Shown one piece after another: positions 9,484-20,280 of a stretch of 64,000 bases of DNA (positions are counted from its first letter, which is position 1; every line of letters begins with the position of its first letter). The stretch covers positions 2,108,001 through 2,172,000 of the forward strand of contig CAUWAG010000018.1 of the NCBI GenBank assembly GCA_963556695.1, in the 5' to 3' direction. The notes under the pieces were generated by a model, which searched no databases, had not been told where the DNA came from, and was given only the letters and a program-made list of their open reading frames with translations. Source of the stretch: Anthostomella pinea (Eukaryota > Ascomycota > Sordariomycetes > Xylariales > Xylariaceae). The position numbers and the translations under genes are program-made.

Positions 9484-11714
9484 CCATCCCCCCCCCCCCC
9501 CCCACATCTCGTACACCCCCACATCTCGTACAGCCAAACCCCACCAACACCACCAAAACACCCCCTTATTCACCCACATGTAAAGAAGTCATTCAGGTCA
9601 GGGAAATTCAACGAAATTATCATTCGAGAGCGCAGAAGCTCTTCATTCGTAATATCTAGTGGGCGCCCGAATGGATCGCCCCGAACGTGTCTGTCTAGGC
9701 TCCTGTATGGCCTCCAAAGCGGCCTCTTCAGCCGAGTCTTCGTCTTCTTCTTCTTCTTCCTCGTCATTATCAACCACAATGTCTGGTACATTCGCAGAGG
9801 CACCAGGGGTGATATTACCACCCGTACTTAATACCTCCGTGACTGTTCTGAACTTCTTGTTAAGATTAGGGATCTTCTGGCGCTTCTTTGGCCGTAGCCG
9901 CTCCAGTTCAGCCTCCAGGGTCTTGATCTTCCTGTCCTTGATAACAAGGTCAGTCTCTTTAGCCTCGAACGCAGTGGATATCTTCCTGTACTTCAGCTGG
10001 GTGCCAGGAGACTTATTTTTGCTGAAATCCATGATCTGGCGGCTCGTAGTAGGGGTCCGTTGGTCCTATGGTTCAGAGCTTTCAGGGGTCTCAGGCTCAG
10101 GGGTCTTCTGCTTCTCTTCCTGGATTTCTGGATGCGCTAAGCACTTCCTGCGGCTGATAGGATAACATCCAGTCGTTCTGAAGCCAGAGAGGATGTTTGC
10201 CTTAGTAAAAGCAGTAGTTCTGGCCTGGCTATAGCACCGAATGAAGTTGATCTTGTCAACAGGCGATGCATCTGTCAGAGAATTTAGCTGAGAGAGGAAT
10301 TTCTGGTAGTGAGCCTTCAAGGCGTTATAGGGCCCGTTATCTAGGGGTTGCATGCCGTGACTAGTGTGCGCAGGGAAGAAACAGAGCAATATGTTGGCGA
10401 AATAACAAATGGTAATGAATTCGTCCTTATAATACAAGATAATCCTTATTAAATAAGGAAAAAATAAAGGAAGTATATATAAAATAAGGAAAAATCATAT
10501 ACGTACGGAGGTGTGGCTACCATGGCCATCTAGTATCAAAAGAACAGGCTCAGCCTGATCTTCTCCTTGTATCTTGTCTACCTGCGGGATGAAGACATCT
10601 TCTAGCCACTGGCAGGTTATGTTATTCAAAGTCCAGCCGTTTTCTGAGCATATGAAATGCCAATTAGCGGTCTTTCGAAACTCCTCAATAAACCACTGGG
10701 CCTGGAGGTCCTTCCCCTTGAAGATAATATCTGATTTAAGGATTTTTCCAGTTGCAGAGATGGCCTCGATAAAGGAGGTCCAGTTACGGCTCTGGGGGCT
10801 CTTCAAGAAGGCCTTCTTAGTAACAGAACTACCTAAAACCAGAGAATCGATGCCTATAAAGCTAATTAGAAGTTTTACGGATTTAAAGGGGTAGTTATAG
10901 TCACCAAAACCCGCCATAATACCGCCCTTATCGATATTATACGTGTTTTCTGGCTTGACCCAGCCGTAATCCTCTAGGATTTCAAAGAACCAGTCAACTG
11001 CCTTCGGCTTGAAGCCCTTAAAGCGCGCTGATTCCATCCTTTCGCCAACTTTGGCTTTTATTTGTGGGTTATGGCGCTTGAAGCCGGTCATGAAGTGGTC
11101 TCCAAGGGGGCCTGAATCTCCGTCTTTTTCAACACCTTCACGATAATCTCACACACCAGGGAGTGCAAAGGGGCTAGTCCTAGCTTCTCTTGACGCAAAA
11201 TGTAGTTGACTATAGTGCTTTCTTGAGCAAGAGAGAGTCTTTGTTGGTATATATGGCCTTCGCCTTTTAAGGGCTTGCCATTAAGTCGGTCAGAAAGCGT
11301 TGTGACAGGGACGCCGTGTTTTTGAGCGCTTTTTTGCAGCGAGAGGCCCTCATCCGTGATATCTAAGATGGCATTCGCCATCTGATCCTCCGTATACGGT
11401 TTGGGAGGCATTTTAGGCGGCTATACGATGCTGCGGTGCATACAGAACAAGGCTTCAGACGAGGCTCCAGTACCTGAAAATCTCTATTCGGGGTAGGAAA
11501 CGGGTAATAGACAGCCAATCACGTACGCTGCGCGGGGTAAATTCTACATTGGATTAAACCTTAAGATCGGGGCTATCTAGAGCACTAAATAAATTCTGAA
11601 CAGCTTCAATATTGGGCTGAAAGCGTATAAGTGAACATATAGGGTTTAGGTGGTGGTGGTGGGGTTTTGCTGTACGAGATGTGGGGGTGTCCGAGATGTA
11701 GGGGGGGGGAATGG
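9484..11714 (-). mobile_element. pogo/Fot-type DNA transposon, degenerate
   Basis: A 2.2-kb Tc1/mariner-superfamily element lying between TA dinucleotides (9482-9483 and 11715-11716). The terminal inverted repeats are about 60 bp. The left one runs CCAT, a C-run, then ACATCTCGTACA twice, and then AGCCAAACCCCACC. The right one is the inverse, with a few mismatches. The left end has 16 consecutive C (9488-9503) against nine G on the right, so the homopolymer has expanded or is an assembly uncertainty. The transposase gene (minus strand) fills the interior but is broken, so this copy cannot move by itself. Confidence 0.85.
9643..11411 (-). pseudogene. pogo/Fot-type transposase, inactive
   Basis: Starts MPPKPYTEDQMANAI at 11411. 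In order: a psq-type helix-turn-helix (LSLQKSAQKHGVPVTTLSDR), a CENP-B-like DNA-binding part, then the DDE catalytic region with YNIDKGG, LLILDGHGSHTS and HTSHGMQPLDNGPYNALK. A coiled-coil region (KIKTLEAELERLRPKKRQK) and an acidic tail end the protein. A GTACGT...AAG intron (10426-10506, 81 nt) interrupts the block after HGSHTS. Defects: a frameshift near 11110 between the DNA-binding and catalytic parts, and an in-frame TAG near 10067 before the coiled coil. The first catalytic Asp is followed by Lys where the family normally has Glu. The family cuts and pastes into TA. Confidence 0.85.
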
Positions 11715-11716
11715 TA

Positions 11717-12059
11717 GGAGCTCGAAGAGGTAACCGTATCTGGCCAGAGATTGGTTAGAATTGTGTCACAGTTCGACTGCTGCTGACTCCAGAAATGACT
11801 TTGTTGATGTAAGTGAAGAGGAAAGGAAACTATGAAGCTAGCTAGGAGACAGGAGCAGGTATATAAGGGATGACCCCTGGAGCTGTGGGGTTGTCATTGT
11901 GACAATCAGGCCTGCAGCTGCGCTGGTCAGGGCTGATGGAATGAAATATCTAGATTCAACGAGATCTAAGGAAGAAGAGGCACGGTCAGAAGAGAAAGGG
12001 GAAGCTAGAGGTATATATGTACATAAATATGTGGAGGTATTATGTAATACCGTAACAGT
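11717..12059. other. No gene supported
   Basis: The right flank of the pogo element. A 74-codon minus frame is present without recognisable content. Confidence 0.3.
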
Positions 12060-12061
12060 CA

Positions 12062-12800
12062 TCTAGTGCCGTGACAGACTGCGAGGCTGACCAAAAACCT
12101 AGCACTCCTGGGAGCCACCGCCACCACCACTCATCTGGGGAGCACCACGGCTCTGGGGACAGTCACGGCTGACTGTGGCCACTCTGACCGCATCAGAAGC
12201 AGGTTTTTGTGTCCTTGGGACCATCGGGGCAGTCACGACCTGTTAACGGCGGGGGCATATAAATGGGACAGCCCCATATATAGGACAGTTTTCCCACCAA
12301 AATCTCATTATTACAATTCGTATAACTCGGTCAGTATTAACAGCACGATAATATGATTTGAACAAGAATATTTGCCTCTTTTTTCTCTTTCTTAACGTCT
12401 AGCTGCTTAATGTAATCTATGCTGGATATAAAGTTAGATAGCACGGAGTTTTACCCTTACTAAATTTTACCTTCCGGGCTGCTGTAAGTCGGGTTTTCCT
12501 GACCCTTTGGTAGGAACAAGGCATAGTCAGGCTTCTAACAATCATAGCGGCCTAAACTGCTGGTATACCCCTAATAAACCCAAAATCAAAAGAAACACCA
12601 AGAAAAGGCGATTCGAATGCATTACTCACATCATCTAGAGCTTTTATTCCGATAGAGTTATTTGTAAGTGCAACTGTAGTCTTTTGGTGTAAAAACTGTC
12701 CCATATATGGGGCTGTCCCATTTATATGCCCCCGCCGTTACAGACTGTCAGTAAAAGCCACGGAGGGTTGCCTCATTGCGAGGTCAAAGGGCGAGCGGCG
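12062..12800 (-). pseudogene. CCHC zinc-knuckle protein (Gis2/Byr3/CNBP-like), split by a MITE
   Basis: The minus strand 12240-12062 reads GRDCPDGPKDTKTCF-stop-CGQSGH, then (one base shifted) SRDCPQSRGAPQMSGGGGG and a final CCHC-like block ending near 12062. This is the repeated C-x2-C-x4-H-x4-C zinc-knuckle pattern with the GRDCP spacing of Gis2/Byr3-type single-strand nucleic-acid-binding proteins. The TGA replaces the Arg normally after TCY/F (CGA to TGA). A one-base insertion breaks the next knuckle and a TAG breaks the last. Upstream sequence of the same gene (GFY, then QS) resumes beyond a MITE at 12246-12738 that interrupts it. Dead gene. Confidence 0.6.
12246..12738. mobile_element. 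Tc1/mariner-type MITE, 493 bp, TA-flanked
   Basis: Terminal inverted repeats of about 46 bp: the left end starts ACGGCGGGGGCATATAAATG and the right end is its inverse (...CATTTATATGCCCCCGCCGT), with one mismatch in the next 25 bases. TA lies outside both ends (12244-12245, 12739-12740), as expected for Tc1/mariner insertions. The interior is AT-rich and non-coding. It sits inside a zinc-knuckle gene remnant. Confidence 0.85.
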
Positions 12801-12802
12801 TA

Positions 12803-13250
12803 CTAACCCAGACCAGTAAACGGATCATCACCCGTTGGTAGTAGCTGGAAGCTACCTGCCGTTAGCTACATGGAAGAATCAAAGACCATGGTTATGATAC
12901 TTACCACCGGTGCCATCGGCCTGCGGGGGCATCCATTGAGCACCACCCATAGCACCACCCATGCCGCTATGGTGGGGGACCGGAGGAGGCTGCATCATCT
13001 GCGGCTGTCCACCGAACTGGTTGTTGTACTGGGGACCTTGGTGTCTACTATTTGGTAATTAGTAGTGCGTTTAGTGATGGAAGCATATTATTCATACCGG
13101 TTCTTAGGAGTGGCCGGCAAAACACGCATGGGTCGGCTGCCGCAGTAGACTCCCTGTATTTAGTTAAGGTGTCTGATCATGGTCCATCTCCTCGTTGCCA
13201 CCCAGTACAGCATGCAGGGCCATGCTCCATGGCCGCCAAAAACACCAGTT
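12803..13250 (-). pseudogene. RRM protein C-terminal fragment (Nam8/Csx1-like)
   Basis: Minus-strand exons with good splice sites. GVYCGSRPMRVLPATPKNR is the end of an RRM (the GxYCGxRPMRIS-ATPKN block of Nam8/Csx1-type RNA-binding proteins). An intron at 13045-13097 follows. The next exon is a Gln/Pro/Gly-rich tail (HQGPQYNNQFGGQPQMMQPP, MGGAMGGAQWMPPQADGTG). After an intron at 12856-12904 (GTAAGT...GCTAACGGCAG) it ends in LLPTGDDPFTGLG and TAG. Upstream, GNEEMDH matches the RRM beta-4 region, but stops and shifts appear and no N-terminal RRMs are found. So only the last part survives. Role would be RNA binding in splicing or mRNA control, by family resemblance. Confidence 0.55.
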
Positions 13251-13639
13251 GCTCTGCGCTAGGGCCGGTCCCATCTCGTCCGGAGCAGCATGAGGATGCT
13301 TTCCGACAATGATGATAGTGAGCCGCGGGAGCCTGCTGCTAGTCCTGTTCGTCGGAGAACCGTACGGACCTATATCCGCGCGATTTCCCGGTAAGTCATC
13401 CACCGGCTAGCAAGTTTTGCTCAAGCAGGTGCAACACTTTGGCGTTGACCTTTTTGTGGGGCGGCCCTTGTGCTGTGCTTCTCACGCAAGTGACGGACCC
13501 AGTTGTTGCCCTTTACGATCATGTAGGCGCAGTCCTCGCTGTGGCGGCAAGGAATGGGAGGTGAAATCTCCGCTCTCATGCGGGCATGCTTGGAGTTCGG
13601 ATCGTGGATGTGGTTCTAATGGGTGCTCAAGTTGCCATC

Positions 13640-13854
13640 GGTGGTCTTCAGCTTGGAATCGTAGTCGGTGCACGGAAGGATTCCTCCTTGTTGTCGGTGC
13701 CGTGCTCTAGCATGACCTCGCAGTAGTAGCTGCGACCAGCCGCCCGAGCAGCCCAATGTAGGGCAGTGTCTCCATCTCACTGCTGTGTTGCCACAAATTG
13801 TTTGGCAAGATCGGGCCGGTAGGCCGTAAAGTGTGCCATGATACGGTCAGCCAT
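13640..13854 (-). pseudogene. Ankyrin-repeat protein fragment
   Basis: From the minus ATG at 13854 the frame reads MADRIMAHFTAYRPDLAKQF, then TGA (13777-13779), then DGDTALHWAARAAG and VMLEHGTDNKEE, an ankyrin repeat (GxTALHxAA...LLxHGAD). More in-frame stops follow (TGA, TAG). Only one repeat is clear. The frame past the stops stays aligned, so point changes rather than shifts killed it. Confidence 0.5.
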
Positions 13855-14146
13855 TACTGTGTCAATGTAGTATCGTTGGTGGTGTCTGTGAATACGTCAG
13901 TGAGTTGCAATTGCAGACGACCTCGTTCCTGCCAGTTGGGAATGGAAAAAGAAGACGTACCTTGGTATGTATCAGGAACGCAAAGCTTTGCGTTGGAGAG
14001 GAGGTTCTCTCCAGAAAAGGACTCTTTATCTGGAAACGGTGAGGGCGCCGCGATGCAGTGATCGTGGTTGTTTTGTGAAGGATTATATGGATGGCAAAAA
14101 GGACGCCAATGCCGAATAGAGAATCGCATGAATAGCGAATAGCAAT

Positions 14147-14189
14147 GGTGCAAATAAAGGTTTTTTCCAAGGTGCAAATAGTAGGACTC
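14147..14189. repeat. Relic end of the hAT-type MITE family
   Basis: GGTGCAAATAAAGG, a short spacer, then CAAGGTGCAAATAG-AGGACTC match the right end of the element at 7682-7971, with one mismatch in the 22-bp terminal repeat. No opposite end was found within about 1 kb, so it is either a truncated copy or the end of a longer element. Confidence 0.55.
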
Positions 14190-16470
14190 AATAGGAATTG
14201 AAATGAAAAGGCAGTGCCTAGTCAAAGGTTGTAGGTGGAAAGAAAATCAAGAGAGAAATTGTAAGGTCGGCACAAGTTCAATTGTAGGTGACACTGCAGG
14301 TTTTTGCTAATATTCAGCCGAGCCGAATTGTGTGGCCAAGTGCTCGCTAAGCGATCTCGCTGCCGCCTGACGAGCAATGAGGCATCCAGGGACAATGGCT
14401 CCAGATACAGCTTAGCGCTGCACCATAGACGACTTGAGTCACCATTACAAAGGCGAATCAACTTAGGTACAGCCAGATTAGCAGCAGTGGACACTCACGC
14501 AGACCGATAACAGCAATACGTTTAGAAGCTCAATGTGTTTTAGGCTTGCAAGACTTCATGTTAAAAGTCCAAGATCAAGGCCCCTAATGAAAGGGGTTGG
14601 TACTTTGCAGGCTCAACGCAGTGCATTCATGCTGTCGTTCAGCGACTGTCAATGATCACATCAGTTCAGTCTGAGCACACGAATGATCGGGGTTACCCTT
14701 GATTGACATTCTCATCCTACCTAGACTCGCCCAATACATGTAGATATGTGCTATAAAGAACAACCTGCTATGTGCAATGGGTTCTCCAGATTGGTCCTGG
14801 ACAGGACGAGAGGCATGCGGCAAGATTCTGAGACTTAAGCAAAGTGAACATGTGACCACTCGTCGCCTTTGCAGTGGCCTTGAAAGCGCTTATGCTCTAG
14901 TCCATCCCACGATAGCGGACCAGCCCCAAGTCCAAAGATAGCCAGCCATTGCGTATTGCATCATAGATCATAGAGTAAGATACCTAGAGGCCTACGCTCA
15001 TCTGAAGGTGAGCTAGAGCAGTGTTTAAGCTCAGGTAAGTAGAGAAGCCTTGACTCTGGCACCAGGTGAGTGCCTTCCTCCGTTAGATGTAGTGAGTTGT
15101 CGACTACAACCTGCACTATATATGGCAATATGCTACACTTTAAGACCATTAACATCATAATTAAGGCTTGGAATTTAAGCGTACCATTCCAATGTGCTGT
15201 GTCAATCTCAAACATGATTTGGAATGAGACCGACTTGGGGGTCTGTGGAAGCGAGATAGAAGACAGCTGGATGTCCCACTGAATCCCACAACATGCATGC
15301 GAGTCTCGGACAGATGCAAGATGAGCTGTGCACCACCTCTAAAGCTCATGATGTCAAGATTTATAGACGTGCGTTTGCCAGAGAGTGAGACGCAGAAGCA
15401 GTTTCTCCGATGGGCAGGTCATCATTAGGGGGTGGTGTTGAATGGCATGCAAGCCACCGTGGCGCCAGGGAGGGGGCAGTGCACTGTAGCAGGGGCCATT
15501 AGCTTGAGGGCATTTGGGCACCAAGGCCACATCACAGATCTTTAGAACAACACATCCAGCACCGAATACACAAACAACCACCATTTGAACCATCTACGCA
15601 TTGTTTGACAGGCCATGATGGTGTGGGCCGGGGCTTTGGGAGTGGAGCTAGGGCCAACCAGACTTCGTGCAGCCTGATGACCTGCGGTGTTTTGGGGGCT
15701 TCGGCCAATGCGACCGTGGGCCGGACCGGCACGCAGCACCTGATTGCGTTCATCCACTTGCACGATTGCGCAGACCTGGAGGACAAAGCCTGTTGAGCCT
15801 GTTTTGACCCGGTGCAGGTATTGCAAGAGACTTGCTGAACGGACTGAGATCCGTCAGCCCGGTGGTAGGGACGACTTACAAATGCGCGGAGGCATCCAAG
15901 ATTGCTGCAGCGAGTGAGGTGCTGGAGCCGTCGGGAATGTGCGGAGCCAGCCCGTTTGGAGTCGCGACAGAGCCACCGGTTGACGCACGTGTTGAAAGCA
16001 TGATAGAGAATACCCAGGTGTGTGATTGGGAATGCCCAACTTGGGACCTATGTGTCTTTACTGTTCACCAGGGGAAGACTATTGCAGTCGTTTTTTGATG
16101 ACCAAGAACCTGCATTCAACTCAAAGCGTTTCTCAATATGCCTTTGCATCGTTAAGCCACCCACATTGGCTATCAGCCATAGACTGTAGCCTACCTCATA
16201 GAATCTGATGGATCATAACGCCCGGCATTGAAAACGGTTCGTGCAGTTCATCATAGAGCTGGAAATCGAACATGATATCCAGTGACTTCAATGGCGACTC
16301 CTGGTCAGTGGTCCTTTATTCTCTTCACTGGGCTTGTCCCTCCACCCTTGAGCCCTCGGAGCTGCACAATCTAGGTTTTCTTGCCTAGTCTACTCCACTT
16401 GAACTAGAAGAGCGAAGCAACGCCTTTATAAACCAATGGAAAACTACCCCCTCTATCTATTAATGGAAAG
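14190..16470. other. Gene-poor stretch, nothing supported
   Basis: Short frames only, with no family motifs, splice-supported genes or repeats that I can recognise on either strand. Confidence 0.4.
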
Positions 16471-16477
16471 CCACCCA

Positions 16478-16565
16478 TCCGAATTGGTGTAGGGGTTAAC
16501 ATTTCACGCTCTCATCTCACCATGAGTGTACCGTGGAGCCCGGGGTTCGATTCCCCGATTCGGAG
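16478..16565 (+). tRNA. tRNA-Glu (CTC) with 16-nt intron
   Basis: Full cloverleaf. The acceptor stem TCCGAAT/ATTCGGA is perfect. The D stem is GTGT/ACAT. The anticodon stem TCACG/CGTGG has a C-T-CTC-A loop (anticodon 16511-16513). A 16-nt intron lies after base 37 (16515-16530). The T arm is CGGGG-TTCGATT-CCCCG, with discriminator G at 16565. A T-run at 16567-16572 can end RNA polymerase III transcription. CTC reads GAG (Glu). Confidence 0.93.
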
Positions 16566-16574
16566 CTTTTTTCT

Positions 16575-17318
16575 TTGCATTACAGTCGTCCGACCACGTG
16601 GATATCAATCCCGACTGCATTCTCGGTGTGTGGATTTTTTGTTGTTGTTGTTGCCGCCCTTGACATTGAAGCAGCATTGCCCCTGTCCTCCATTGCGCTG
16701 CTATTGTGTATGGCTTCGAGGAGTCGGGGTTGGAGAGAAGCAGTCAATCAATCGGTCTAGATGTGTAGTTGGAGCCGCGGGACTAGCCTGTTGGGACCTC
16801 CAACACGTTAGGTATCTTCAGGGGGTTTATCCCGGTTATGAGGGGCTCGCAGTCCAGTCGCCCGCAGGCTCATCCGAGTCTTTGAAGAGGACCGTCATAA
16901 TTATCGAAGTAATAAAGCAATACGGCATAGGCTTGGGGGTAAATGTATACATACAACCAGTGCAACAACATCAAAGAACACCTCATCTATCCAGGACCCG
17001 AGACCATATCCTCACAGTGCTTGTACAGCTTGCGATTCGGCATATCCTATGGCATCGGCGTAGCTCCGGGCCCGGTCCGCGGGGTGTAGTTGCGGGTTCG
17101 GCATCCCAGGATGTAGGTTGGGAAGTCGCGTGAAGTTAATCCACCCAACGGTTCCGTACTTACTTTTCGCTGCACATATACCGGGCTGCTATTAGGGGTC
17201 ATATCGATTTAATCGCATCTCCAGTATCGCACCCTGTATTTCCGCCCTGTGTTCATCGCTCGATCATAACCCACTGTTACCGGTATGATCACCTGTTCGA
17301 ACCAGAAGTAACGTCGCG
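16575..17318. other. Intergenic between tRNA and SDR gene
   Basis: A 203-codon plus frame starts inside the tRNA, which argues against it being a real gene. Nothing else seen. Confidence 0.45.
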
Positions 17319-18218
17319 ATGACGTCCGCTGTATTCAAATTACCAGGTGTTGCGTTCATCACGGGAGCAGGCGGCACTGGTGAGAATACGGTATCCCAAT
17401 CATCCAGTCTCGTGCACTGATACGAATTTCTAGGTATCGGGGTAGCTGTCGCGAAAGCCTTCGCACGGTCGGGGTGCTCAAGACTAGCCATCACGGATAT
17501 CAAGTCACTGGCGCAGACCCGCGATGCCGTATTGGCCATCAGCCCCAAAGCACAAGTCCTGTCGCGTGAGGGCGACATCGCCGACGAGTCCTTCGTGACA
17601 TCGTTCGCTGCAGATATCACGAACAAGTTCTCCCGGCTGGACTATGCCGTCAGCTGTGCAGGTGTGTTGGGCGAGTCCCTCCGTTCACACGAGACGCCGA
17701 TGTCTGCGTTTGACCGGGTCACGAATGTCAATTACAAGCGGACCTGGCTCTCATCCCGGGCTGCGCTGTCGCAGATGGTCAAGCAGGAGCCTCTGGATGG
17801 CTCGAAGCAGAGGGGTGCGGTCGTGAATATTGCGAGCCAGCTGGGAATCGTCGCGAGACCAACAGCCGGTGAGTCTTCAAAGTCTGAGCCGCCTCCCGTG
17901 GACAATTGCTTGCATTGGGAAGCACCGTATTGCGCCTCGAAAGCTGCGATCGTTAACATGACGCGGTCCGACGCCATTGATTACTCGCGCGACGGGATTA
18001 GGGTGAACTGCGTATGCCCAGGTGTCATAGAGACTCCAATGACGACTGGCTCGCCAGAGGTCACAGAGAGACTGAGGCCGGCAATTGCCATTGCGCCTAT
18101 GCAGAGGATGGGAACGGCAGATGAGGTCGCGGATGCTGCGTTGTTCTTGTGCTCGAGCCAGTCGAGCTTCATCCAGGGCCATGCGTTGGTTGTAGATGGC
18201 GGGTATATTATAAACTAG
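17319..18218 (+). CDS. Short-chain dehydrogenase/reductase
   Basis: NAD(P)-dependent oxidoreductase of the classical SDR family, 281 residues in two exons (17319-17379, 17434-18218). The 54-nt intron (GTGAGA...TTCTAG) falls inside the cofactor-binding loop. Seen: TGAGGTGIG at residues 15-23 (TGxxxGxG nucleotide binding), NIASQLG with Ser155, and YCASKAA with Tyr186 and Lys190 (the YxxxK catalytic pair). C-terminal blocks are RVNCVCPGVIETPM and VVDGGY. The usual NNAG motif reads SCAG. The stop is TAG. No membrane or targeting signal, so probably cytosolic. The substrate cannot be told. Downstream lie a polysaccharide deacetylase on the same strand and a dead P450; no shared pathway is evident. 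Confidence 0.9.
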
Positions 18219-18610
18219 CTATGCCTAATGTCACGTCTGCTATGGCTCTGCTGCGTGCGACTTTCGCTGTCTTAATGAAGGCGATGGTGTTTTTCGTGGA
18301 GGACATCGTTTTGGTGTGCTTGTTTGGAAGCACCTGGACGTGAGACACTTCATGATCCCCCTTGAACCATGTCATCCAGATGATGTTTGTGCACGTACGA
18401 TGCTATCTCAAAGTTCCCAACCAAGATGCAGTCGACTTATAGGCGCATGATGTCCAAGACGGCAACGTAGCCCGATGCTCCCCACATGTCCGGCCCGCAT
18501 CGTTATGACATAACGATCCCGTGCGGGGTCACAGTTTATGAATTACGGGCGCGAGTATCTCGAGCTCATAAGTTTACAATCCTGTGCCATTTCTGGTAGT
18601 GAGATTCAGA
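18219..18610. other. Intergenic
   Basis: No feature seen. Confidence 0.5.
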
Positions 18611-19835
18611 ATGGGCAAGAAGCGCGTGCTCATCAGCTACGGCGTTGACGTGGACGCAGTTGCGGGCTGGCTGGGCTCGTACGGCGGGGATGAGTCGACG
18701 AGCGACATAAGCAGAGGCGAGTCCGAGCCACGCCCGACACTTCCCTAAGAGGTCCTCAATGCGCTGACCGACTGATATAGGTCTGTTTGCTGGAACGATC
18801 GGCGTCCAGCGACTGCTCAAAATGTTCAAGAAATACGACATGAAAACGACGTGGTTCATCCCCGGGCACAGTCTCGAGACCTTCCCAGAAGACATGACGG
18901 CTGTCCGTGATGCGGGGCACGAGATCGGTCTGCACGGCTACTCACATGGCATGTATAAAAACATCCCTATTTCAGACCCCAAGTCCCCGGGTTTCGGAAT
19001 ACACTTGAACCTTCTGCTAACTTCTCGGCAGTAAGTAATTCTGCTAGGCGATTCCAGAAACATAGGGTACGGTAACTAACCTGGGATGTTTTCATACACT
19101 AGGAGAACCCGTCCGACATGACGGTCGAGCAGCAGCGGGATGTGCTGGACAAGACGTATAAGATGCTCACAGATCTCATCGGCAAGCCTCCGCGCGGAAG
19201 TGTGGCGCCCTGGTGGGAATGCAGCAAAGAGGGAGGCCAGCTGCTGCTGGATTACGGCATCGAATATGACCACAGTATGAGTCATCACGACTGCCAGCCC
19301 TACTACCTGCGGATCGGAGATACGTGGACCAAGATCGACTACACCCAGAAGGCAGAGACGTGGATGAAGCCGCTCGTCAAGGGCCAGGAGACAGGTCTTG
19401 TCGAAATTCCTGCCAGTTGGTATTTGGATGATCTGCCGCCGATGATGTTTATCAAGAATGCGACCAACAGTCACGGTTTCGTCAATCCGCGAGATATCGA
19501 GGATATTTGGAGAGACCAGTTCGACTACTGTTACCGGGAATATGACGACTTCATCTTTCCCATCACCATTCATCCTGATGTTTCTGGTCGGCCCCAGGTT
19601 TTGATGATGCACGAGAGGTATGTCGTCACCTGAATGCCTCCTTTCTCCATGTTCCCCTTCCATCACGGGTGAAAGGGACTGACGCGGACGATCCAGACTC
19701 ATTGAGTACTTCAAGAAGCACGAGGGTGTCGAATTTGTTACGATGGAGCAGATATGTGACGACTTTAAGGGGAAAAACTCTCCGTCACCCAATGCTATTA
19801 TGCCAGCGAAAGCCGGCGCAATGCTTCAGACGTGA
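18611..19835 (+). CDS. Polysaccharide deacetylase (NodB-like)
   Basis: NodB-type deacetylase, likely acting on N-acetyl groups of chitin oligomers or related glycans, or an allantoinase-like relative. Exons: 18611-18716; 18781-about 18947; 19103-19617; 19697-19835. Seen: SYGVDVDAV (metal-binding Asp region), [22 protein letters not shown] (HxxxH metal site), [34 protein letters not shown] and [11 protein letters not shown]. No signal peptide. The first intron is GC-AG (GCGAGT...ATATAG). The second intron is a problem: exon 3 must begin in phase 0 at 19103, but no GT or GC donor in phase 0 exists after YSH (18947); the nearest, GCATGT at 18949, is out of phase. The gene may carry a defect there. 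The third intron is a normal GTATGT...CCAG. Confidence 0.78.
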
Positions 19836-20280
19836 GAGAGTATGTTATTTGTAGCATTCAAGCATGTAAATATTTTGTCACACCTTATCTGTGGGTTTAC
19901 GATCCTCAACACTACCGCAGGGAAGACCCCCCCTGAAACGACCGTGTACTACCTGAACTGGCTGATGGTTGACGATTGGTGAAGTTCAGTTCGGCGTTCT
20001 CTTGTGAGACCAGCAGAAACCCATCCTAGGTGGGTAGCCTGACGGGAGTCAGTGAGGTATATTATGCGATCACCAGAAGGAGCAGAGATATGCTGCGTGT
20101 AGTCGTGATTACCAGCGTCTGTTTTCCACGCTTCCCAGTCCAATCTTCGTTAATAGACTCTAAGAATATGCGCCAATTGATTATCATGTGTCCATTAGAT
20201 CCAATCTCGTCCCTATGATTCATAATATCGATATCGAAACACGGCGAGTTTAGTACTCCGGGAGCCAGAGTGCATGTTAC
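19836..20280. other. Intergenic between convergent genes
   Basis: No gene seen. Confidence 0.5.

Noticed and set aside
13288..13391. Plus-strand exon-like frame (MLSDNDDSEPREPAASPVRR) ending at GTAAGT
   Set aside because: It looks coding but has no downstream partner exon and lies among decayed minus-strand genes; too little to annotate.
16522..17133. 203-codon plus frame downstream of the tRNA
   Set aside because: It starts inside the tRNA-Glu gene, has mixed composition and no recognisable content.
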